Assembly (NCBI GenBank): GCA_023413185.1
Contig: JAEZQD010000076.1
Coordinates: forward strand, 1-10,569
Origin: Bacillota bacterium
Lineage (GTDB): Bacteria > Bacillota > Clostridia > Oscillospirales > Ruminococcaceae
Direction of reading: 5' to 3'
Length of the DNA stretch: 10,569 nucleotides
Within the stretch, counting starts at the first letter, position 1. Each line of letters opens with the position of its first letter. Both the position numbers and the translations under genes were made by a program. The notes below the pieces were generated by a model. The model saw only the letters and a program-made list of their open reading frames with translations, ran no database searches and had not been told where the DNA came from. Positions 1 to 6,158 of the stretch are shown piece after piece.

Positions 1-82
1 AGTTTGCGTGCACTGTATGTTTGATGGAAATTATGCTAAAAACAACTGTTAATATTTTATCGGTTATTTTGCGCGCATGGTA

Positions 83-91
83 TGGTATAAT
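83..91 (+). promoter_or_regulatory. Extended -10 promoter for the sortase gene
   Basis: The sequence TGGTATAAT contains a perfect TATAAT (86-91) preceded by the TG of an extended -10 element. No good -35 box sits 16-18 bases upstream, which is usual for extended -10 promoters. Transcription would start near 98 and leave a 5' leader of about 130 nt before the sortase start. I see no gene in the first 229 bases and no recognisable riboswitch in the leader. Confidence 0.6.
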
Positions 92-229
92 AAGCAAGCT
101 TACTTGTTTGCCCAGTTTTTTTGACGACAGATTTACCGTGTTGGGTAAACATGTAACCCTAATTTGTTATTTCTTATTATATTGTTCCATCATTTCCACA
201 ATCAGTCTTTTGTGTCGGAGGTTCTTAGT

Positions 230-1084
230 ATGAGGTTTTATTTGTATAAACGGATTATATCTTTGTGTGCCGCTGCATTGGCGGCAGCCGTACTGTTTGT
301 GTCCTGTAGCCAGACAAGCCCCGTTGTTCCTTCTCAGGAGGAAAGCTCCGCACCGGTATCCTCTGCGCCTGTTGAATCAAGCACCGAGGACGCGCCTTAC
401 GGCGAGCCGATTACCCCGGGCACCGAGCTTGCCGAGAAGCTTTCGCGCACCTTTAAGGCGGGGGACTCCAAGGGCTGGCTGACCGTACCGGGCACCACCA
501 TCGACGACCCGATCTTGTATAACCCGGAAGATAACAGCTATGTGGACAAGCGTACAAACTATGACAACAAGTATGACTATTCCGGCATTTTGTTTGCCGA
601 TTTTCGCAATACGCTGGCGGACCGCACCCGTCTGTCGCGCAATACTGTAATCTACGGACATAACATCGAAACAGGCGGCAGCAACGACGGCAAGCGCTTT
701 TCCCAGCTGCTAAAGTATGAGGACCTGGAGTTTGCAAAGGAGCACCAGTTTATTTCGTTCTCCACCAAAGAGGATGAGATGCTATGGCAGATATTTGCCG
801 TGTTTACCACCGACGTTGATTTTTACTACATCGAGCCCGACCCAAGCGACGAGGGCTTTATGTACATCATATCCGAGGCGAGTGTGCGCAGCGAGCACCA
901 CTTTGACGTAGACATTACCCCCGAGGACAAGATTCTGACGCTTTCCACCTGCACCTATAAGTACGGTCGGTTTAACAACGACCAGCGGTTTGTGGTCATG
1001 GCAAAGCTTGTGTCCGGTACCGAGGGCACGCCGGCGGAGGTCTATAAGAACGAGAGTGTCAAGATACCCACTTTTGGAAAGTAG
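230..1084 (+). CDS. Class B sortase with lipoprotein-like N-terminus
   Basis: A membrane-tethered cysteine transpeptidase that cleaves sorting signals of secreted proteins and joins them to peptidoglycan on the outer face of the membrane. The ATG at 230 is chosen because GGAGG at 217-221 lies 8 bases upstream, giving 284 residues; an in-frame ATG at 164 would only add a non-signal-like extension. Residues 9-25 are hydrophobic and end in LFVSC, so Cys26 could be lipidated, although Phe at -3 is not ideal. A Ser/Pro/Glu-rich linker (about 27-65) follows. The catalytic domain begins near W83 with the class B signature GWLTVPGTTIDDPIL. The catalytic triad is visible: His144 in VIYGHN, Cys241 in TLSTC, and Arg253 in QRFVV, 12 residues after the Cys. 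No substrate or pilin gene adjoins it, so it is probably a housekeeping or orphan sortase. The family call is firm; the substrate is unknown. Confidence 0.93.
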   Translation: MRFYLYKRIISLCAAALAAAVLFVSCSQTSPVVPSQEESSAPVSSAPVESSTEDAPYGEPITPGTELAEKLSRTFKAGDSKGWLTVPGTTIDDPILYNPEDNSYVDKRTNYDNKYDYSGILFADFRNTLADRTRLSRNTVIYGHNIETGGSNDGKRFSQLLKYEDLEFAKEHQFISFSTKEDEMLWQIFAVFTTDVDFYYIEPDPSDEGFMYIISEASVRSEHHFDVDITPEDKILTLSTCTYKYGRFNNDQRFVVMAKLVSGTEGTPAEVYKNESVKIPTFGK

Positions 1085-1097
1085 AGCGGAAAATAGC

Positions 1098-1128
1098 AAA
1101 GAGGCGGTCGTTACGGCTGCCTCTTTTT
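1098..1128 (+). terminator. Rho-independent terminator after the sortase
   Basis: AAAGAGGC (1098-1105) pairs perfectly with GCCTCTTT (1119-1126), and the T-tract runs to 1128. It lies 13 bases after the sortase stop codon. Confidence 0.85.
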
Positions 1129-1143
1129 ATAAAGCATACGCTC

Positions 1144-1176
1144 AAAAGGGGGGATGACCGAGCTCGGTCATCCCCC
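1144..1176 (-). terminator. Terminator of pyrG
   Basis: A perfect 28-base palindrome (1149-1176) starting GGGGGATGACC and centred on GAGCTC. Read on the minus strand it comes 7 bases after the pyrG stop codon and is followed by CTTTT, as in an intrinsic terminator. With the sortase terminator just to its left, it separates the two convergent genes. Confidence 0.9.
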
Positions 1177-1183
1177 TTAACTA

Positions 1184-2794
1184 TTACTCTTTCTCTTTGT
1201 TTGCTATCGACGCGCGCACAAAGTCCTGAAACAGCGGCTGCGGGCGGTTGGGTCTGGATTTAAACTCGGGGTGGAACTGAACGCCCACAAACCAAGGATG
1301 CTCCGGCAGCTCGACAATCTCCACCAGCTTTTCGTTGGGGGAAATCCCCGCAAGCAGCATTCCGCTTTGAATAAACGCGTCGCGGTAGGCGTTGTTAAAC
1401 TCGTAACGGTGGCGGTGACGCTCATAGATCAGCTCGTCCTTATACAGCTCGCGGGAACGACCACCCGCAGCGAGCTTGCAGGGGTACAGCCCCAGTCGCA
1501 TGGTGCCGCCCTTATCCGTAATCTCCCGCTGCTCGGGCATGATGTCGATAATCGGGTTTGCGCAGCCTTCATCAAACTCGGTGGAGTTGGAATCGGGCAG
1601 CTTCAGCACGTTTCTCGCATACTCAATGGCCGCCATCTGCATACCAAGGCAGATGCCGAAGAACGGAAGTCCATTCTCTCTTGCGTAGCGAACCGCTTCA
1701 ATCATGCCGTCGATACCGCGGTCGCCAAAGCCGCCGGGTACCAGTATGCCGTCGCAGCCCGCAAGCTTTTCGGCAACGTTTGAGCGGTCGATATTCTCAG
1801 ACTGTATCCAGCGGATGTTTACGCTTGCCTCGTTTGCGTTGCCCGCATGGTGCAGCGACTCCGCAATGGAAAGGTACGCGTCGGGCAGCTCGACATACTT
1901 GCCCACCACACCGATATCCACCGTCTTATTTGTATTCTTAAACCGCCTGACCATATCGGTCCATGCGGCAAGGTCGGGCTCGTGATTTTCGAGCTTTAAG
2001 TGGTAACAAACGGCGTTTGCAAGCCCCTGCTCCTCGAGCATGAGGGGAACCTCATACAGGGTTTCTGCCGTGTAGTTCTCGATTACGTCCTCACTGCGCA
2101 CGTTGCAAAACAGCGCAATCTTGTTTCGCATGTCGTCGGGCAGGTGATGCTCGCTGCGGCACACGATGATGGTCGGCTGAATTCCGAGCGACAAAAATTC
2201 CTTGACGCTGTGCTGGGTGGGCTTGCTTTTCAGCTCGTTGGAGCCGGAGATATACGGCACAAGCGTAACGTGAATGAACATCGCGTTCTCTCTGCCCACC
2301 TCGGTGGAAAGCTGGCGAATCGCCTCTAAGAACGGAAGGCTCTCAATGTCGCCTACCGTGCCACCAATCTCGGTGATAACCACATCCGCACAGCCGGATT
2401 TTCCCACGCGGCAGATGCGTTCCTTTATTTCGTTTGTAATATGAGGGATAACCTGTACGGTGCCGCCCAGAAAATCGCCGCGGCGCTCCTTGGTGATAAC
2501 GCTCCAGTACACCTTACCCGCGGTAACGTTGGAGTTTACCGAGAGATTTTCGTCAATAAAGCGCTCATAATGTCCAAGGTCAAGATCGGTCTCGGCGCCG
2601 TCGTCGGTGACGAACACCTCGCCGTGCTGATAAGGGCTCATGGTGCCCGGGTCGACGTTGATATACGGGTCAAACTTCTGAATGGTAACCCGATATCCCC
2701 TCTCCTTTAGCAGTCGCCCCAGCGACGCGGCAGTAATGCCCTTACCCAAGCCGGATACAACGCCTCCGGTTACAAAAATATACTTGACAGCCAT
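1184..2794 (-). CDS. pyrG: CTP synthase
   Basis: Makes CTP from UTP, ATP and glutamine, the last step of de novo pyrimidine nucleotide synthesis, in the cytoplasm. I use the ATG at 2794 (536 residues, normal for the family) because a GGGGG stretch at 2802-2806 lies 7 bases upstream and the protein then begins with the canonical MAVKYIFVTGG. An ATG 21 bases further upstream has no ribosome binding site. The N-terminal amidoligase domain has the P-loop SGLGKG (residues 14-19) and EIGGTVGDIES starting at Glu142. The C-terminal class I glutamine amidotransferase has the PGGFGDRG oxyanion strand, the nucleophile Cys382 in GICLGMQ, and His508/Glu510 in FHPEF. All key residues are present. It is a single-gene unit. 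The start of its transcript lacks the GGGC run that drives reiterative-transcription control of pyrG in Bacillus and Lactococcus, so another control is likely. Confidence 0.98.
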   Translation of the reverse strand: MAVKYIFVTGGVVSGLGKGITAASLGRLLKERGYRVTIQKFDPYINVDPGTMSPYQHGEVFVTDDGAETDLDLGHYERFIDENLSVNSNVTAGKVYWSVITKERRGDFLGGTVQVIPHITNEIKERICRVGKSGCADVVITEIGGTVGDIESLPFLEAIRQLSTEVGRENAMFIHVTLVPYISGSNELKSKPTQHSVKEFLSLGIQPTIIVCRSEHHLPDDMRNKIALFCNVRSEDVIENYTAETLYEVPLMLEEQGLANAVCYHLKLENHEPDLAAWTDMVRRFKNTNKTVDIGVVGKYVELPDAYLSIAESLHHAGNANEASVNIRWIQSENIDRSNVAEKLAGCDGILVPGGFGDRGIDGMIEAVRYARENGLPFFGICLGMQMAAIEYARNVLKLPDSNSTEFDEGCANPIIDIMPEQREITDKGGTMRLGLYPCKLAAGGRSRELYKDELIYERHRHRYEFNNAYRDAFIQSGMLLAGISPNEKLVEIVELPEHPWFVGVQFHPEFKSRPNRPQPLFQDFVRASIANKEKE

Positions 2795-2855
2795 ACATAT
2801 ACCCCCACGAATCATCCGATGTTTTTCGTTTTTGTATTCAAATCACTAATAGCTT

Positions 2856-2884
2856 ATTTTACCCTGTTTGCCCTGTAAGGTCAA
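2856..2884 (-). promoter_or_regulatory. Sigma-A promoter of pyrG
   Basis: On the minus strand TTGACC (2879-2884) and TAAAAT (2856-2861) are each one base from consensus and are separated by exactly 17 bases. The start would be near 2849, giving a leader of about 55 nt. Between this promoter and the kinase terminator (2885-3032) I see no gene. Confidence 0.8.
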
Positions 2885-3032
2885 GGCGCAAAGGCAGTTT
2901 ACGTGAAATTTGGCAGTAATCACGGTTTCGTGTGGTACTTATCCGGCAGCTACTGCTCATCTGCGCAGGTCACTGGTGCGGTATTGCTAAGACCATTGTG
3001 TCACTGTTGCATTTTATAAAATGAAAGTACAA

Positions 3033-3070
3033 AACAACGGGGTTTCGCCGCCGTGCAAAACCCCGTTGTT
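3033..3070 (-). terminator. Terminator of the kinase-like gene
   Basis: A 13-bp stem, AACAACGGGGTTT (3033-3045) with AAACCCCGTTGTT (3058-3070), overlaps the edge of the stop codon. On the minus strand it is followed by a T-rich stretch (TTTTGT). Confidence 0.85.
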
Positions 3071-4211
3071 ATAGTATTTGTGTGGTCGAAATCTCCGATA
3101 GCTCTACATATACCGGCGAAAACCGGTTGCGCAGGTTGAGCATTGCCGGCGATTGAAACAGATCCGGCGCATCCTGCGGCTGTACAAGGGGCAGGCGTAT
3201 GGTTACGTTAGTTCCCTCGTGTTCCTTGCTGTCTATGGCAATCATTCCGCCGTGACGCAGCACTGTGTTTCGTGCAAGCGTAAGCCCCAGCCCAATATGT
3301 GACAGCGGCACATTTTCCGTGTCGTACGAGAAGTGCGGATCAAATACCTTGCCAATGTGCTCCGGCGAGATACCCAAACCCAGATCGGCAATAGTCAAAA
3401 CCGCGTTGCTGCCCAGATATCGGAGTGATATGGTGATGCGGTTGCCCTCGCGGGTATAAACAAACGAGTTGAGAAGGATGTTGAGAATCGCCTCGGAGAG
3501 ACGCGTTTCGTCAACCATTACAAGGAAGTCTTCGGTCGTATCCTCTACATCCAATAAAAAGGGGATCCCCGTTCCACGCGTGGCGGACTCCGCCGTTGCG
3601 TACAGATCCTTAAGGTAGATGGAAAACGGAATCGGGCTGGGGTTGTGGGACGGAAACCCGTTGACATCCTTAAGATAATCCGATAGATGGGCGACGGTGC
3701 GCAGGATGGAATAGGAGTTCTTTTGAATTGCCTTGACATAGTCAAGTGAGGCGTAGTCCTCTGCCGTCTCAAAGCGGTGACCGATGGTGGCAAGGGCACT
3801 GAAGATATAAAAAAGCGGCTCACGCACGCGCTTTGAGAATGCTGCCACAATCCTTGATACATCCCCGTCGTCACTGGTCAAATAATCGGACGCCTGAGAG
3901 AGCTGCACGATAATATAGTGCAAAACCTGCTCGCTCATCAAGGGGGTCATGGTGCAGTTGAAGCGAGTATCGCTGAAGCGGTCAATCGAGAAGGAATATA
4001 CCCTGTTTTGGTTTAACATCTCCCTTGCCGCAGCACGTCTTGATTCGGATAACGCCGAGACAAACCCGTTTTGCAGCTTGTATTGGGGATAGTATCGTTC
4101 TGCGCATTTACTAAGCCATACCAATTCAAATTGATCGTTTAGTATGATGGTCGGGACATCAATCTGTTCATAAAGACCGACGGCATTGTTAAACAACGCT
4201 TGATTGTCCAT
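3069..4211 (-). CDS. Soluble PAS/histidine-kinase-like protein lacking the H-box histidine
   Basis: A cytoplasmic protein built like a sensor kinase. The ATG at 4211 follows AAGGAG with 6 bases of spacing, giving 380 residues; the longer reading lacks a ribosome binding site. There is no signal peptide or membrane segment. Residues 12-105 resemble a PAS sensor domain (VPTIILNDQFELVW). Residues 119-182 form a two-helix HisKA-like region, but where kinases have SHELRTPL this protein has SKRVREPL, so the phosphoacceptor His is Lys127. The HATPase domain is complete: N box with Asn244 and Asn248, G1 box DLGLG (276-280), F box VFDPHF (289-294), G2 box GLGL (307-310). A 37-residue tail (344-380) follows that I do not recognise. 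No response regulator is nearby. It may be an ATP-binding regulatory pseudokinase, or it may use another residue. The fold is well supported; kinase activity is doubtful. Confidence 0.85.
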   Translation of the reverse strand: MDNQALFNNAVGLYEQIDVPTIILNDQFELVWLSKCAERYYPQYKLQNGFVSALSESRRAAAREMLNQNRVYSFSIDRFSDTRFNCTMTPLMSEQVLHYIIVQLSQASDYLTSDDGDVSRIVAAFSKRVREPLFYIFSALATIGHRFETAEDYASLDYVKAIQKNSYSILRTVAHLSDYLKDVNGFPSHNPSPIPFSIYLKDLYATAESATRGTGIPFLLDVEDTTEDFLVMVDETRLSEAILNILLNSFVYTREGNRITISLRYLGSNAVLTIADLGLGISPEHIGKVFDPHFSYDTENVPLSHIGLGLTLARNTVLRHGGMIAIDSKEHEGTNVTIRLPLVQPQDAPDLFQSPAMLNLRNRFSPVYVELSEISTTQIL

Positions 4212-4248
4212 ACGGTGCTCCTTCGGATAAGATTGTCGGCTTACAGTT

Positions 4249-4275
4249 AGTATAATTAGCACGAATGATTAACAA
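4249..4275 (-). promoter_or_regulatory. Possible promoter of the kinase-like gene
   Basis: On the minus strand TATACT (4249-4254) has TTGTTA (4270-4275) 15 bases upstream. The spacing is shorter than usual, so this is tentative. The surrounding 4261-4400 is very AT-rich, as expected of a divergent promoter region. Confidence 0.35.
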
Positions 4276-4410
4276 TATATTACCATAACAAGGCATAATA
4301 ATGCTAGACCGGTATTAGAAATTATTAGTGAATTTTTTTGTATTTTTAGCTAATTATGCACATATTGTCTTATTAATAAAGGGTGTGCGGGCGAAATATC
4401 CTGTTTTCGC

Positions 4411-4440
4411 ACGTAAAGTGTACCGACTACACGAAAGTGT
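4411..4440 (+). repeat. Direct repeat pair 20 bp apart upstream of gap
   Basis: ACGTAAAGTGT (4411-4421) recurs as ACGAAAGTGT (4431-4440), start to start 20 bp, close to two helical turns. The interval also contains the inverted repeat GTGTA/TACAC (4418-4422, 4428-4432). The pair lies about 85-110 bases upstream of the predicted gap start and could be a regulator binding site. No known operator matches it to my knowledge. Confidence 0.45.
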
Positions 4441-4441
4441 T

Positions 4442-4455
4442 TGAAATCGGGTGCA
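4442..4455 (+). promoter_or_regulatory. cre-like site upstream of gap
   Basis: TGAAATCGGGTGCA matches the CcpA catabolite-responsive consensus TGWAANCGNTNWCA except at positions 10 and 12. It is centred about 72 bases upstream of the predicted start, upstream of the -35 box, where cre sites can activate glycolytic genes. Two mismatches make it only a candidate. Confidence 0.3.
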
Positions 4456-4485
4456 AAATTTTAAGTTAAATTTGTGTCAAAGTTC

Positions 4486-4514
4486 TTGTATGTTTTGCAG
4501 TTTTGGTATACAAT
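4486..4514 (+). promoter_or_regulatory. Promoter of gap
   Basis: TACAAT (4509-4514) is one base from the -10 consensus and has TTGTAT (4486-4491) 17 bases upstream; the -35 is weak beyond its TTG. The predicted start near 4521 is about 245 bases before the gap start codon. Confidence 0.55.
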
Positions 4515-4520
4515 ATTAGC

Positions 4521-4766
4521 TGGGTGGATAGGCGGTAAACCCCTGTATCGGCGCTGTTTTTCGGCACGGCAAAGGGTTTTGTAAACCGATGCTTCGGCTC
4601 GGCTGCTGCCGCTGACTCCATACAGTGGCGTACTTGTTTATTCTGTGCGCCGCGCAGTTCTTAATGCGCGTCATCCCCTATTATAGTTTGATCTTTGCGG
4701 GTAGGGGTACGCTTTATTCCTTACAATCTAGGCCGGCGCAAAGCGGCAGAATGGAGCTTGAAAACT
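4521..4766 (+). promoter_or_regulatory. Long structured 5' leader of gap
   Basis: About 245 nt without a gene, rich in potential RNA hairpins. An outer stem pairs CCCCTGTAT (4540-4548) with ATACAGTGG (4620-4628) with one mismatch. Inside it are GGTTT-TGT-AAACC (4575-4587) and a hairpin at 4586-4602 with a C(UUCG)G tetraloop and one bulged U. The alternative hairpin CGGC-TGCT-GCCG (4600-4611) would disrupt the tetraloop hairpin. Next come CTGTGC-GCC-GCGCAG (4643-4657), followed by TTCTT, and a long-range stem GCGT..CCCCTA with TAGGGG..ACGC (4668-4680, 4702-4712). The ribosome binding site GGAG (4753-4756) is about 10 bases before the ATG. It matches no riboswitch class that I recognise. It may be a cis-regulatory RNA or an unusually structured untranslated region. 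Confidence 0.4.
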
Positions 4767-5786
4767 ATGGCAATTAAAGTAGGTATCAATGGTTTTGGCC
4801 GCATCGGACGTCTTGTGTTCCGTGCTGCGGTTGCACAGCCCGACATCTTCGAGGTAGTGGGCATCAACGACCCGTTTATCGACCTCGACTACATGGTTTA
4901 TATGGTGAAGTACGACACCATCCATGGTCAGTTTAAGGGCGATGTAAAGACCGAAAACGGCAAACTCATTGTAAACGGCAAGGCGATCACCGTATTTGCG
5001 GAGAGAGACCCCGCCAACATCAAATGGGCTTCCTGCGGCGCCGAGTATGTTGTAGAGTCTACCGGCGTGTTCTGCACCACCGAGAGTGCTTCCGCGCATC
5101 TGAAGGGCGGCGCAAAGAAGGTTGTTATCTCCGCTCCCGCAAAGGATAAGGAGACCCCCACCTTCGTATGCGGCGTAAACCTTGAGAAGTACACCAAGGA
5201 TATGGTTGTTGTTTCCAACGCGTCTTGCACAACCAACTGCCTTGCTCCCCTTGCTAAGGTTATCAACGATAAATTTGGCATCGTCGAGGGTCTGATGACC
5301 ACCGTACACTCCACCACCGCTACGCAGAAGACCGTTGACGGACCTTCCGCGAAGGACTGGAGAGGCGGACGCGCCGCTGCCGGTAACATCATCCCTTCCT
5401 CTACGGGTGCGGCAAAGGCTGCTGCTCTTGTAATTCCCGAGCTCAAGGGCAAGCTGACCGGTATGGCGTTCCGTGTTCCCACACTGGATGTGTCGGTTGT
5501 TGACCTGACCGTTAAGCTTGAGAAACCCGCCACCTACGAGGATATCTGCGCCGCTGTCAAAGAGGCGTCTGAGACCACGATGAAGGGCGTTCTCGGCTAC
5601 ACCGAAGACGACGTTGTATCCTCCGACTTCTACACCGAAGTGCGCACCAGCGTATTCGATGCCAAGGCCGGTATTGCCCTCAACGACACCTTCTTCAAGC
5701 TCGTTTCCTGGTACGACAACGAGTGGGGCTATTCCAACAAGGTGCTCGACCTGATTCAGCACATGGTTGCGGTTGACAACAAGTAA
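4767..5786 (+). CDS. gap: Glyceraldehyde-3-phosphate dehydrogenase, phosphorylating
   Basis: Oxidises glyceraldehyde 3-phosphate to 1,3-bisphosphoglycerate with NAD+ and phosphate, in cytoplasmic glycolysis. The start at 4767 gives the canonical MAIKVGINGFGRIGRL and 339 residues, standard length; an earlier in-frame ATG at 4695 would add a non-homologous extension. The NAD-binding motif GFGRIG is at residues 9-14, and Asp35 in INDPF indicates NAD rather than NADP. The catalytic Cys154 lies in SNASCTTNCLAP and the base His181 in TTVHSTTATQ. The C-terminal WYDNEWGYSNKV is present. The protein has the TATQKTVDGPS and DPFIDLDYMVYM blocks of the GapC/E. coli GapA type rather than the sequences of Bacillus GapA. 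The gene stands alone, not in the common cggR-gap-pgk-tpi-pgm-eno cluster, with its own promoter, leader and terminator. Confidence 0.98.
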   Translation: MAIKVGINGFGRIGRLVFRAAVAQPDIFEVVGINDPFIDLDYMVYMVKYDTIHGQFKGDVKTENGKLIVNGKAITVFAERDPANIKWASCGAEYVVESTGVFCTTESASAHLKGGAKKVVISAPAKDKETPTFVCGVNLEKYTKDMVVVSNASCTTNCLAPLAKVINDKFGIVEGLMTTVHSTTATQKTVDGPSAKDWRGGRAAAGNIIPSSTGAAKAAALVIPELKGKLTGMAFRVPTLDVSVVDLTVKLEKPATYEDICAAVKEASETTMKGVLGYTEDDVVSSDFYTEVRTSVFDAKAGIALNDTFFKLVSWYDNEWGYSNKVLDLIQHMVAVDNK

Positions 5787-5840
5787 GCACTAACAGTATA
5801 TTCCCGTTGCCGTAACAGCGATAGTCTATTCGTAATGATT

Positions 5841-5875
5841 AAGCGCCGCCGATACAACATATCGGCGGCGCTTTT
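5841..5875 (+). terminator. Terminator of gap
   Basis: A perfect 14-bp stem, AAGCGCCGCCGATA (5841-5854) with TATCGGCGGCGCTT (5860-5873), loop CAACA, then TTTT. The 217 bases between it and the next terminator (5876-6092) hold no gene I can support. Confidence 0.93.
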
Positions 5876-6085
5876 GCTTTGGCTGCACCGTCCCCCACAA
5901 AGGGCACAAAGCCTTCGGACAGTCGGCGCACGAGCTGATTACCCTGCCGCCGTATCGGTTGCTGTGGGGTACATTTTGCTCGTCTGGCACGTGTCAGCAA
6001 CACGCTGTACTTCGCGTCTGCTGCAAGAATCCATGGCTGCGCTTAGTTCGTTGCGCGATGCTGTAACAGCCAAACAAGCGCATTG

Positions 6086-6123
6086 CAAAAAGCAAAGAAC
6101 GGGTGCACCGCACCCGTTCTTTG
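6086..6123 (-). terminator. Terminator of the NPNTG surface protein gene
   Basis: A perfect 14-bp stem, CAAAGAACGGGTGC (6093-6106) with GCACCCGTTCTTTG (6110-6123), three-base loop. On the minus strand it is followed by CTTTTTGC, giving the U-tract for the gene ending at 6159. Confidence 0.9.
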
Positions 6124-6158
6124 TTGTGGTTATCAAAATAACTGCAAGTTAACAAAAA

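Noticed and set aside
1271..1783. 170-codon open frame antisense to pyrG
   Set aside because: Shadow of the conserved CTP synthase amidotransferase domain.
2795..2850. Reiterative-transcription control of pyrG as in Bacillus
   Set aside because: The predicted transcript start lacks the GGGC run and no leader attenuator hairpin is visible.
4255..4290. Rex operator near the kinase promoter
   Set aside because: Only one TTGTTAA half-site is present; the expected inverted partner at the right spacing is missing.
4521..4766. gap leader as 6S RNA, SRP RNA or another known structural RNA
   Set aside because: The ends do not pair into a rod, and the SRP core GGUCAGGUCCGGAAGGAAGC is absent.
4728..5762. 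Long open frame of 344 codons antisense to gap
   Set aside because: It is a codon-usage shadow of gap; the protein resembles no family, and the sense strand encodes an unmistakable GAPDH.
5835..6152. 105-codon plus-strand open frame after gap
   Set aside because: It starts across the gap terminator hairpin, runs through the opposite gene's terminator and has no ribosome binding site or protein-like composition.
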